Shown: positions 1-7,771, counted from the first letter of the stretch. The stretch is 22,500 bases of DNA from Prorocentrum cordatum (GCA_963575745.1 CAUYUJ010005036.1:397414-419913), one strand, 5' to 3'. The notes: a model not told the origin generated them from the sequence alone. Numbers and translations: made by a program.

Positions 1-730
1 AATGGGTGCAGTCAGCGCATGCGAACGCAGCCGTTGGGGCCGTCGGTGGAGCTCCCTATGGGGCCACGAAACGTGTGATGGGTGAGCCGAAATGAATGCC
101 GTGGGCGCATGCGAACGCAGCTTCTGGCGCCTTCGGTGGAGCTCCCTGTGGGCCACGAAACGTGTGAGGGGTGTGCCAGAATATGTGTGGGTGACGCATG
201 CGGGCGGTGGCACTAGGGCCTTCGGTGGAGCTCCCTGTGGGGCCACGACACACGACACGTGTGAGGGGTGTGCAGAAACGGGTGTGCGTGACGCATGCGG
301 GCAGTGGCACTGGAGCCTTCGGTGGAGCTCCCTGTGGGGCCACCTAACGTATGAGGGCTGCGCCGAAATGGATGTGCGCGACGCATGCTGGCGGTGGCAC
401 TGGGGCCGTTGGTGGAGCTCCCTGTGGGGCCACGAAACGTGTGATGGTGTTCCAACATGGGTGTGCGTTACGCATGCGGGCGGTGGCACTGGGGCCTTCG
501 GTAGTGCTCCCTATGGGGCCACGAAACGTGTGAGGGGTGTACCGAAACGGGTGTGCGTGACGCATGCGGGCAGTGGCACTGGGGCCTTCGGTGGAGCTCC
601 CTATGGGGCCACGAAACGTGTGATAGCTGCGCCGAAATGGGTGTGCGTGACGCATGCGGGCGGTGGCACTGGGGCCTTCGGTGGAGCTCCCTACGGGGCC
701 ACGAAACGTGTGAGGGGTGTGCCAAAGTGA
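1..730. repeat. 90-bp tandem satellite array, about 8 copies
   Basis: The block GGTGGAGCTCCCT recurs at about 46, 136, 225, 321, 411, 500 (degenerate), 590 and 680, giving a 90-bp period. One unit (225-321) is 96 bp because of an ACACGACACG-type insertion near 245-258. Each unit also carries CACGAAACGTGTG and GACGCATGCGG. Ninety is 3 x 30, so both strands stay open for long stretches, and the plus-strand frame from 92 reads as a 30-residue repeat around VCVTHAGGGTGAFGGAP. I cannot tell whether it is ever translated. The array runs off the left edge of the window. Confidence 0.93.
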
Positions 731-740
731 AGGGCGCTGA

Positions 741-919
741 CAGGAGGAGGAGGAGGAGGAGGAGGAGGAGGAGGAGGAGAAAGTGGATGAGGAGGAGGAG
801 GAGGAGAAGGAGGAGCAGGAGCAGGAGGAGGAGGAGGAGGAGGAAGAGGAGGAGGAGGAGGAGGGGGAGGAGGACGAGGACGAGGAGGCGGAGGAGGAGG
901 AGGCGGAGGAGAGGAGGAG
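741..919 (+). repeat. (GGA)n purine tract
   Basis: Nearly pure GGA/AGG triplets with rare GAC and GCG interruptions lie on the plus strand, abutting the end of the 90-bp satellite. Such tracts are stop-poor in every frame, so the open frames crossing it are not evidence of a gene. Confidence 0.95.
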
Positions 920-1489
920 ATGAACGCGGGGACCGTCTTTTCAAAACGCGGACCCGACACCACCAATGATAGGCAATTACAACATCGCAAGAATTCACGA
1001 CCAGAACCCGAACACCATCTTTGTGCATCATGTCTGTCGAGCTGGATCGATCCGTGAGGGCCCCGGGCCCCCAAACGGGCCGACAACGCCCGTGGTGAAA
1101 AACTGCAGCGCCAGTCGAGGGGGCACAAAGGTGTGGTCGGGGCAAAGATGGGGTTGGGAAGAACATCGGTCCGGACGGCCCCTGGAATAATGAAACGTGT
1201 TAAACGGGAGCATCCAGCTGGGCCCACTCCCCACTGGCCATCGCTCGGACGTCCATTCCCTGTGTTTTGTTGGGGTTTCGTGCGTGGCTTTTTCGTCAAA
1301 TGGTCAAGGATGCTCCTCGATAGTCCTCGCCGAAGGAAAGCTGCACACGTCCGAGCGATGCCGCGCCCAGCCCCACCTTGGGATAACCCTCCCTCTGCGA
1401 ACCCCCGAGCCAGAACCCTGGGATGACTGAAGACCTCTCTGGGCTGGGAGGCACAGAGCTTCCATCGTGCCCGTTGCACGCTGAGCTGT
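920..1489. other. Unique-looking spacer, no gene recognised
   Basis: This is mixed-composition sequence between two GGA tracts. Several frames of 60 to 100 codons are open, but none shows a domain or motif I recognise and none is favoured over its antisense. There is no RNA gene signature or tandem period. Confidence 0.5.
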
Positions 1490-1490
1490 G

Positions 1491-2150
1491 TGGAGGAAGA
1501 GGAAGAGGAGGAAAAGGAGGAGGAGCAGGAGGAGGCAGGAGGAGGAGAGGCGATATTGTTCCCCGCCGAGGAGCAGGAGGAGGAGAAGGAGGAGGAGGAG
1601 GAGGAGGAGGAGGAGGAGGAGGAGGAGGAGGAGGAGGAGGGAGGAGGGAGGAGGAGGGAGGAGGAGAGGAGGAGGAGGGAGGAGGAGGAGGAGGAGGAGG
1701 AGGAGGAGGAGGAGGAGGAGGCGAGGAGGGGGCGGAGGAGGAGGAGGAGGAGGGAGGAGGAATGAGGAGGGAGGGGAGAGGAGGAGGAGGAGGGAGGAGG
1801 AGGAGGAGAGGAGGGAGGAGGAGGAGGGAGGAGGAGGGGGAGGAGGAGGGAGGAGGAGGAGGGGAGGAGGAGGAGGAGGAGGAGGAGGAGGGACGACGAC
1901 GACGACGACGAGGAGGACGAGGAGGAGGAGGAGGGAGGAGGAGGTAGGAGGAGGAGGAGGAGGAGGAGGAGGAGGAGGAGAGAGGGGAGGAGGGAGGAGG
2001 AGGCGGAGGAGGAGGAGGAGGAGAGGGAGGAGGAGGAGGAGGGAGGAAGGAGGAGGAGAGGAGGAGGAAGGAGGAGGAGGAGGAGGAGGAGGAGGGAGGA
2101 GGACAAGGAGGAGGAGGAGGAGGAGGAGGGAGGAGGAGGAGGGAGGAGGC
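1491..2150 (+). repeat. (GGA)n purine tract, left arm of a large fold-back
   Basis: About 660 bp of GGA/GGGA triplets, almost without pyrimidines on the plus strand, with a short (GAC)n run near 1891-1912. It is complementary in kind to the (TCC)n tract at 2321-2639. Mirror-symmetric purine tracts like this are known to form triplex or G-quadruplex structures. Confidence 0.95.
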
Positions 2151-2163
2151 GCAGCAGAGCTTT

Positions 2164-2318
2164 GATGGTGCCCGTCGCCCTCACGCCGCCGCGCGCGGAC
2201 GCCCAGCGCGGCCCGGACGGGGCGCCGCGGCCGCGGCCCCGGCGGGGGGCGCGCCTGCGCCCAGCACGGCCCGGGCGGCTGCGCCGGGCGTCGGCAGGGA
2301 GGGGCGGAGGCGCCATCG
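2164..2318. repeat. GC-rich imperfect palindrome at the centre of the GGA/TCC fold-back
   Basis: The segment separates the GGA arm from the TCC arm and is itself an imperfect inverted repeat. GATGGTGCC at 2164-2172 faces GGCGCCATC at 2310-2318. GACGCCCAGCGCGGC at 2198 onward faces the complement of 2271-2292. GCCGCGGCCGCGGC, a perfect 14-bp palindrome, lies near the centre at about 2224-2237. GC content is extreme. Confidence 0.75.
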
Positions 2319-2320
2319 GG

Positions 2321-2639
2321 CTCCTCCTCGTCCTCCTCCTCCTCCTCCTCCTCCTCCTCCTCCTCCTCCTCCTCCTCCCTCCTCCTCCTCGTCCTCCTCG
2401 TCCTCTCCTCGTCCTCTCCTCCTCCTCCTCTCTCCTCCTCCTCCTCCTCCTTCCTCCTCCCTCCTCCTCCTCCTCCTCCTCTCCTCCCCCCCTCCCCTCC
2501 TCCCTCCTCCTCCTCCTCCTCGTCCTCCTCCTCCTCCTCTCCCTCTCCTCCTCCTCCTCCCGCCTCCTCCTCCTCCTCCTCCTCCTCCTCCTCCTCCTCC
2601 TCCTCCTACTCCTCGTCGTCCTCCTCGTGCCTCTCCTCC
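2321..2639 (-). repeat. (TCC)n pyrimidine tract, right arm of the fold-back
   Basis: About 320 bp of TCC triplets with some TCG and CCC interruptions. It is the strand-reversed counterpart of the GGA arm upstream. Confidence 0.95.
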
Positions 2640-2967
2640 GTATCTTTTTTTGTGGCGGAAATCTCCGAGATCTGGCGGCTCTGGAGGATGTATCAGGCAC
2701 CGCGGCCTTCTCAGAGCGTTCCAGGACGCTCTGGGAGCGCCCCAGAACGCTCTGGAACTCATTCTGATCTTCTCCCTGGCCCCGTACGACCCGGACCTTC
2801 CAGGAGGGCTGCAAACTAGCTGCAGGACCTCGACTTCTAAATTCCCGTCGAGGTTTTAGGCAGTCCACATGTCCGTAGGTCTGGAGAGCAATGTCTTGGC
2901 ACTCCGGAAGGACAGGGCCAGGGCCCCCCCTCCCAGATGGGAGGAGTCCAAAGGCCCCTCGGGCCCT
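2640..2967. other. Unique-looking spacer with one small hairpin
   Basis: No gene is recognised. CAGAGCGTTC at 2712-2721 and GAACGCTCTG at 2745-2754 form a perfect 10-bp stem with a 23-nt loop. The remainder shows no repeat or motif I can name. Confidence 0.5.
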
Positions 2968-3091
2968 GGAAAAATCACGGCGGAATGCTGTTCTCTGTGT
3001 TCGGCCTCGGGCCCTCGCTGGGACCCGGGGCCACCCAGAAACGGCTCGGGATGGAACACCGGTCCCGGGGAGTGTCTCGAGGCATCTGGGC
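2968..3091 (+). repeat. Dispersed repeat family H, copy 1
   Basis: It matches the reverse complement of 7217-7345 over its whole length with indels. Shared blocks are AAAAATCA, TTCGGCCTCGGG, TCGCTGGG and ACCGGTCCCGGGGA. In corresponding frames both copies read as similar peptides (ALAG..., PVPG), so an old coding origin is possible but unproven. Confidence 0.65.
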
Positions 3092-3350
3092 CCGCGGGCA
3101 TCGTGTTGGGTGGATCTCTCAAGCTCGCCGCCGCCTCAAGCGGTGTGCGCTCAGAGAAGGAGCAATGCACACCCACTGGGGCTCTGCCGTGCTCCTGCTC
3201 GCGGGAGCATCTGACACGTGTGCGGAGCTGCCCTGTGAAGGGCACGCCGTCCTGTGGCTCTGCTGCATTCCTGCTCTGACAGCACACCGCTTGAGACGGC
3301 GGAGAGCTCGAGAGATCCATCCAGCAGAATTGCCCCCAGATGGGATGGCT
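3083..3350. repeat. Imperfect inverted repeat (fold-back) with about 58-bp core arms
   Basis: The left core arm 3112-3169 pairs with the right core arm 3264-3318. Both share GGATCTCTC, CTCAAGCGGTGTGC and ATGCA in the arm orientation. Weaker pairing continues outward to about 3083 and 3350. The 94-bp spacer holds a further hairpin, GCCCT-GTGA-AGGGC, at about 3230-3243. It resembles a fold-back or MITE-type element, but I could not fix its ends or a target duplication. Confidence 0.7.
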
Positions 3351-3389
3351 CCCAGGGCTCCGCGCCCCACCCGCCCAGACGGGAGGGGG

Positions 3390-3424
<35 letters not shown>

Positions 3425-3437
3425 AGACGACGAAGTC
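3390..3437. repeat. (GAC)n trinucleotide tract
   Basis: About a dozen near-perfect GAC triplets, with a short satellite run at 3449-3468. Read on the plus strand it gives poly-Asp, poly-Arg or poly-Thr depending on frame, so it favours no frame. Confidence 0.95.
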
Positions 3438-3699
3438 GGTGACAAAACAATGACGACGACGACAACGACCTCCCCGCTCCCCGAAACACTGCAGCACCAC
3501 GCCCACAAACCGCGACGGACAGAACCCCACAGGGCTCCACAGCAGCACCACCCCACACCCTCAGGGGGCGAGACCTGCACCATAGAGATGCTCCGAGCTG
3601 GTAAAAAAAAGCGCTGTGTGAGGGGGACAAAGGAATCGCGAGGGGCGGGGGGTGGGAATGGGCCGTCGTTCGCGAGGCGTGGGGGAGGGGGGGGGGGGT
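3438..3699. other. Spacer without recognised gene, ending in a poly-G run
   Basis: I see no gene, RNA or long repeat. A G-rich run at about 3679-3699 borders the next repeat block. Confidence 0.5.
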
Positions 3700-4375
3700 C
3701 TCTTGGGCCGTTCTGGGGCCATCTTGGAGGCCTCTTGGGCGATCTTTGGGCGATCTTTGGGGGCTTTTGGGCTGTATCGGGCCGTCGGAAGGCCGAAACG
3801 AAGCAAATCTGAAAACCCTTGAAACACCTGAGGAAAATGAGTGTTTTTGTTGCCTTATTTCTGCCCTTCTTGGAGGCCCTCTTGGAGGCCTCTTGGGCTG
3901 TCTTGGGCCAGCTTCGAGACAACTTCGGCTATCTTGGTGGGCTCCTGGCCCGTATGACGCCGTCGGAAGCCGTTGGGGGGGCCCTTTCTGGGCCGACTTG
4001 GGGCCCTCTTGGGGTGCTCCAGGGCCGTCTTAGAGGCCATCTTTGGCGTATTGGAGGCCTCTTGGGTCGTCTTTGTGCCCTCTTGGGGCCGTCTTGGGGG
4101 CCTCTTGGGCAGTCCTGAGGCAATATTGCAGCCCTCGTGGGCGCTGTGGGGGCGATTTTGGGGGCCTCTTGGGCCGTCTTGGGTCGTCGGAAAGCCGAGA
4201 AGAAGCGAGTGCCAAAATCCTTCAAAAATCTAAGGACAATCAATGACTTTGGCCTCTTCGGGCCCTCCTGGAGGACCTCTTGGAGGCCTTTGGGGCCGTC
4301 TTGGAGGCCTCTGGGGGGCCTCTTGGGCCGTCTTGGGCCGTCTTGGCCTCTCTTGGGCCGTCTTGGAAACCGTCT
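3700..4375 (+). repeat. Degenerate CTTGG-type short-period repeat block 1
   Basis: Dozens of variants of GGCCGTCTTGGGGGCC and GGCCTCTTGGAG follow one another with variable spacing of roughly 10 to 22 bp. Two A-rich modules interrupt it, at about 3781-3850 and 4187-4250. They share the pattern CGTCGGAA(A/G)GCCGA followed by AAAA(C/T)CCTT. Plus-strand frames read as LGRLGPSWGPLGGLLG-like peptides. The minus strand reads as Pro/Arg-rich peptide. Neither is evidence of a gene. Confidence 0.9.
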
Positions 4376-4434
4376 ACGGGGAGGGCCCGTATTGGACGGT
4401 CGGGAGCAAGCAGACGCATGCTGCGGACCCCGCG

Positions 4435-4513
4435 AGTTCGTGTCTTGCCGACTTCGGGCGTGGGTGTCCGACACCGCGCGGACCACTCAACCCTGCACGA
4501 CTGAAGGGGCCCT

Positions 4514-4569
<56 letters not shown>

Positions 4570-4833
4570 AAAAAAAACAGACACTAATAGCGGGATTCCC
4601 CATCTTTTCCCATACTGTCTGGGTTTTTGTCTTCCCCCCCACTTCCCATATGTTCTTATATTTTCTGGGGAATCGACGATCAATTGTGTCTGTAATTATT
4701 ATTGTTCCCTCCTGAATGACCCGGGCTTGCCAGCAGCTCAGGTCGCTCCATGTTGGATGATTCTGCGCCACTGGCGGCGTTCAGTCTTGAACGCCCGCGG
4801 CGGGGTCGCCGCCGCGTCGACACGACGCGAACC
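4435..4833. mobile_element. Family D TIR element, copy 1, interrupted by element E
   Basis: The left end carries GTTCGTGTC and the right end reads GTCGACACGACGCGAACC, which is the inverted form. The copy shares TCCGACACC and TCAACC on the left, and GGCGTTCA...TGAACGCC plus GGGGTCGCCGCCG on the right, with copies at 5591-6006 and 18953-19131. Removing element E (214 bp plus a 5-bp duplication) leaves about 180 bp, which agrees with the net lengths of the other two copies (about 183 and 179). No coding capacity. Confidence 0.7.
4502..4715. mobile_element. Element E, copy 1, inserted in family D, with (CA)n
   Basis: It starts TGAAGGGGCCC and ends CCCTCCTGA, and is flanked by ACGAC (4497-4501) and ATGAC (4716-4720), a 4/5 match to a 5-bp duplication. 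It holds a (CA)n run at about 4517-4569, then a pyrimidine stretch and repeats of TTCCCATATTTTCTGGG type. A second copy lies at 10942-11108. It has no strong terminal inverted repeat. A solo-LTR-like origin is possible but the 3' end is not CA. Confidence 0.6.
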
Positions 4834-5127
4834 TGCCGCAACCACATGCGAACCTCACACCTGCAGCTCAGACTTCGGCAATGCCGGTCGGCAGAATCTA
4901 TAGGGCGCGCTGCAGCCAGGTCCCAGGTGAACCCTGGCGAGGGTGTCCGATAGCGCAGCGTCGATGCACGTGGTCGCAGAGAGGATCCCAAACTCAAACC
5001 CCTGACATTTCGGGAGAGGGGATCGATCGCAGGCCTCCAGACCAGAACTCCGACGACAGGGGTCTTTCAATCTCGGCGCCCTGCCTCGACGCTGGCCTCC
5101 CCGGCCCATGGTCGGGCCTCGAGCGTG
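4834..5127. other. Spacer without recognised gene; weak tRNA-like stretch
   Basis: On the minus strand at about 4980-5090, CCCTGTCGTCGGAG followed by CGATCGATCCCC faintly recalls an anticodon arm and B box of a tRNA-derived sequence. The T-arm does not pair, so I do not call a tRNA. Otherwise I see nothing. Confidence 0.4.
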
Positions 5128-5135
5128 TGCCAGAG

Positions 5136-5303
5136 TTAGGTTGGGCACGTCCCCCTACCGGCGGATCTTGGACGAAAAATGAAACACACAGCCCCAAAAA
5201 ATACCCCCAAAGGATCAAAACAACTCAAACAAATCGTCCCCAGACCATTTTTGGACTATCCTTTTGGATCTTCCTCCCGTAGGAGGACGAGCCCGACTTC
5301 ATT
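5136..5303. mobile_element. Family B MITE, copy 1 (8-bp target duplication)
   Basis: A 168-bp element flanked by TGCCAGAG at 5128-5135 and TGCCAGAG at 5304-5311. The left end TTAGGTTGGGCACGTCC faces GGACGAGCCCGACTTCATT at the right end. The inverted similarity continues inward past CCCCCTAC / GTAGGAGG for roughly 35 bp. The interior shares AAATCGTCCCCAGAC with copy 2 at 6166-6320. The 8-bp duplication fits hAT-type transposition among other families. No coding capacity. Confidence 0.85.
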
Positions 5304-5430
5304 TGCCAGAGGTGGCCCTGCCCTGGCCCGCCCCAGCCCGTCGCTCCAGAGGCCGGCCGGAGCGGCCTCTCCGGAGCGACTCCCTGCGGGACCCGAGGAG
5401 GGGCCCCACGGGGGTCCAAGGGTGGCGCGC

Positions 5431-5559
5431 CTCCTCCCTCCCCCCTCCTCCCTCCTCCCTCCTCCCTCTTCCCTCCCGCCCCTCCCTCTTCCTCCCTCCC
5501 CCTCCCTCCCCTCCTCCTCCTCCCTCCTCCCCCTCCCTCCCTCCCCCTCCCCCCTCCCC
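5431..5559. repeat. Polypyrimidine (CCT/CCCT)n tract
   Basis: Continuous C/T sequence with CTCC, CCCTCC and CTTCC units. It has no stable period, and purines are almost absent on the plus strand. Confidence 0.95.
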
Positions 5560-5590
5560 CGGCGACGAATCAAAAAGGGGCCCTGCGCGG

Positions 5591-6006
5591 GATGACATAC
5601 GGCTGGTTCGCGTCATGTAGACCCCGACGTACGTTGGACTCTGACACTGCGGAGATCGCTCAACCTGTACCGATCGGCCGTTCCCGAAACGGCCAACTCG
5701 TTGCACATCGAACGATTCTGGGTCGCCCGCGGCGTTCAACGTTGAACTAGGGGAACAAAAAGTGACATAAACATAAAAACTCTGAGGTCCGCGCAGATTT
5801 CTTGGATCGGCGCTGGACCCCCCTCCCTGGCGCCCAGAGCGCGCCAGGGGCGGCGCCGGAGGCGCCGCCGGGGGGCCCCAGCGCCGATCCGAGAAATCTG
5901 CGCGGACCTCCGAGTTTTTATGTTTATGTCACTTGTTGTTCCCGTATGAACGCCGATGGCGGGGTCGCCGCCGGTCGAAACGACACGAACCTCCCGTAGC
6001 GACCTC
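5591..6006. mobile_element. Family D TIR element, copy 2, interrupted by fold-back element A
   Basis: The left end GGTTCGCGTCATGTAGACC (5605-5623) and the right end 5973-5991 (complement GGTTCGTGTCGTTTCGACC) match at 15 of 19 positions. Weaker inverted similarity runs outward to 5591 and 6006. Element A splits the copy at 5748-5946. When A and one TGAAC are removed, the break rejoins as GGCGTTCAACGTTGAACGCC, a perfect 20-bp palindrome matching the same site in the other D copies. Confidence 0.75.
5748..5946. mobile_element. Element A: 199-bp fold-back MITE with 69-bp TIRs
   Basis: Arms 5748-5816 and 5878-5946 are inverted copies with 65 of 69 positions identical, starting TA(G/C)GGGAACAA and including GTGACATAAACATAAAAAC. 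The 61-bp loop is itself two hairpins: CCCTGGCGC / GCGCCAGGG (9-bp stem) and GGCGGCGCC-GGA-GGCGCCGCC (9-bp stem). TGAAC flanks it at 5743-5747 and 5947-5951. Comparison with uninterrupted family D copies confirms that this 5-bp duplication was created by insertion. No coding capacity. I do not recognise the superfamily. Confidence 0.93.
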
Positions 6007-6165
6007 ACGCCGCAGCCTGCGCGGGCCGCCGGCGCGGCACGCGGCGCCGGAGGCGAGGGCGCTCGCGCGCGACCCAGCGCAGGCAGCTGAGGCGCCAGCG
6101 TCGGCGAAGACGGCCCCGTTTTGTTGGCGTCGCCCACCTGGGGCCACGACCGCTTCTGGCTACCT

Positions 6166-6320
6166 TTAGGTCGGGCGTGTTCCCCTACAGGCGGATTTTG
6201 GGAAAAAGAAAAATACCCCCCAAAAAATATTCAGTAATATTCAACAAATGACAAATCGTCCCCAGACTATTTTTCACTATTTGGGGATTTTCCTCTTGTA
6301 GAGGGACAGGCCCGACTTAA
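6166..6320. mobile_element. Family B MITE, copy 2 (8-bp target duplication)
   Basis: A 155-bp element flanked by GGCTACCT at 6158-6165 and 6321-6328. TTAGGTCGGGCGTGTTCCC at the left faces the complement of the right end, TTAAGTCGGGCCTGTCCC. The interior AAATCGTCCCCAGACTATTTTT matches copy 1. The target sequence differs from that of copy 1, so the two are independent insertions. No coding capacity. Confidence 0.9.
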
Positions 6321-6339
6321 GGCTACCTCCCCCTGCCGA

Positions 6340-6355
6340 CGCCCGAGCTCGGGCG
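6340..6355. repeat. Perfect 16-bp palindrome
   Basis: CGCCCGAGCTCGGGCG equals its own reverse complement. It lies shortly after family B copy 2. Function unknown. Confidence 0.9.
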
Positions 6356-6394
6356 AGGCCCCCACGGGCCAGCGCGAAGGGGGCCGCGCCAGCC

Positions 6395-6545
6395 TCGGCG
6401 CGAGGAAAATTCGCCGGCCCAACGGGCCAGAGGCGTGCTAAGATCTCCGGCAACTGGTTAACAATATATATATATATATATAGTTCGCGCGCGCGGGGCG
6501 CCCCCTGGGGGCCCCCGGACGAAAAGTACCCTGGCTAGGTCCCGG
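6395..6545. repeat. Dispersed repeat family F, copy 1, with (AT)n
   Basis: TCGCCGGCCC-A-ACGGGCCAG followed by GCGTGCTAAG at 6411-6442 recurs at 12663-12694, and similarity continues through AGTTCGC and GAAAAGTACCC to about 6540. It contains two small hairpins (GGCCC/GGGCC and CCCCCTGGGGG) and an (AT)n run at about 6464-6482. A block of CCAAG-type repeat follows, as it does for copy 2. Confidence 0.7.
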
Positions 6546-6680
6546 TCCACTCCCTGGCCACTCCCGGGCCACTCCCGGGCGATCCCCCGAGAACGCCCCA
6601 GGGGAAGGCCATTTCTCGACACCCCTCACGAGGATCGTGACCTCCGAGGGGGAGCCGCAATCGACTACCTCCCCCTCCCG

Positions 6681-6800
6681 CCCCAAGAGAGGTCCCCAAG
6701 AGCCCCCCAAGAGGCCCCAGGGGACCCCAAGACGCCGCCAAGGAGCCCCAAGAGGCCTCCGAGAGGCCCCCAAAGAGCGCCCCCAAAGAGCGCCCCAGGG
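6681..6800 (-). repeat. CCAAG-orientation degenerate repeat block 2
   Basis: Units such as CCCCAAGAGAGGTCCCCAAG and GAGGCCCCCAAAGAGCGCC are the reverse orientation of the 3700-4375 block. It is short and ends at a non-repetitive stretch. Confidence 0.85.
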
Positions 6801-7034
6801 CCGGCGGAATGAGCGAAGCGACGAAATCAAACAGAGCAGCAAGCACCAGCAGGCCGCCTGTGCCCACAGGCACAAGCCTCGGGCTCGGGGGGCGCGAGGG
6901 CGCCGCGGAAGCTGGGGCGCCGCCCCGCACTGGACCGTGCGGGGCCGCGTCGAAAACGAAAATCGCATGGGTTGCGCAGCTAGCGCCCGCACACCGCTGC
7001 CGTGACTGGCCAGCGCCACCCTGGGCCATGGCCC
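6801..7034. other. Spacer without recognised gene
   Basis: GC-rich mixed sequence. Open frames on both strands lack recognisable domains. Confidence 0.45.
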
Positions 7035-7177
7035 TCTGGAGGCAGGAGAAGGGTGTGTGGCACAGAGGGGTGCGGTGCCAGTCGTGGAAATGGAGGTGCG
7101 ATCCACGATAGGTAGCATCGCCAGGTTCAGCCTAGGCGCCACACCCCTCTAGGCCACACCCCTTTCCTACTTTCAGA
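7035..7177. mobile_element. Fold-back element with about 40-bp imperfect TIRs
   Basis: The left arm 7040-7082 (GGGTGTGTGGCACAGAGGGG...) pairs with the right arm 7133-7172, whose complement reads GGGTGTGGCCTAGAGGGG. Weaker pairing reaches TCTG and CAGA at 7035 and 7177. The spacer carries TCGTGGA / TCCACGA. I found no convincing target duplication, so transposon status is an inference from structure alone. Confidence 0.6.
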
Positions 7178-7191
7178 ACCCAGACATGCGA

Positions 7192-7213
7192 CGTCCTGAT
7201 TTTGTTCAGGACG
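7192..7213. repeat. Perfect 8-bp hairpin beside family H copy 2
   Basis: CGTCCTGA, a 6-nt loop, then TCAGGACG. GTCCTGATTTT from its left side recurs at 7331-7341, so the family H copy between them is bracketed by an 11-bp direct repeat. Confidence 0.8.
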
Positions 7214-7216
7214 GCG

Positions 7217-7345
7217 TCCCCAGAAGTCCCGACCCTTTCCCCGGGACCGGTTTTTCATCCTGGGTTGTTTTCTGACGGTCCCGAGGCCCAGCGAGTGCCC
7301 CCCGAGGCCGAAATTGGCCAAAAACCTCCTGTCCTGATTTTTTGA
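7217..7345 (-). repeat. Dispersed repeat family H, copy 2 (inverted)
   Basis: The reverse complement aligns with 2968-3091 (see copy 1). Conserved blocks include TTCGGCCTCGGG and ACCGGTCCCGGGGA. The two copies are in opposite orientation. Confidence 0.65.
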
Positions 7346-7771
7346 CGACGCGATCATGTCTGGGAATGGCATGGCGTAGGCGCCCCCACTGGCCAAGGCT
7401 GGGCGGGCCCAAGTACCGCCCGCCTCCGTGGGGCCCGGGATGGCCATGGTCGGGCACGGCAGTGACGTGCAGAGGCCTGCTGCTGATATGTACACTTCGA
7501 ATTAAAAAGGCACCGCGAGGGGCAGAGGTGGGCAGCGGGAAAGTCGGAAGCTGGGCGAGGGCTGTCAAATCCGTGGCTGCTAACACGGTCTCCCCAGAAG
7601 AAAAAAACAGATTCCCGAAATAAAATTCCGCGAATGAAGCAATAAACGAGCTGCTTCCCAAAAGAAGAAAAACATTTCCGGGAGCTCCGTTTTCGCAGAC
7701 ACGGGTTTGCCAGCCTTCGCCCGGCTTCCGAGAAGGGGCCAGCAAGGGCGGCGACGGGGCGGCGGGGAAGG
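7346..7771. other. Spacer without recognised gene
   Basis: Unique-looking sequence. A 430-codon frame on the minus strand covers 7354-8646, but it lacks a recognisable full domain and overlaps a transposon-like repeat at 8308-8448, so I do not call it a gene. Confidence 0.45.

Noticed and set aside
92-730. 212-codon plus-strand frame in the 90-bp satellite
   Set aside because: A 30-codon repeat unit keeps frames open on both strands. No start context or domain distinguishes it.
691-2868. 725-codon open frame on the minus strand
   Set aside because: It crosses both GGA and TCC tracts, which have almost no stop codons. The parts outside the tracts show no domain.
4980-5090. tRNA-Asp-like sequence on the minus strand
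   Set aside because: The T-arm does not pair and the distance between the anticodon-like and B-box-like parts is too long.
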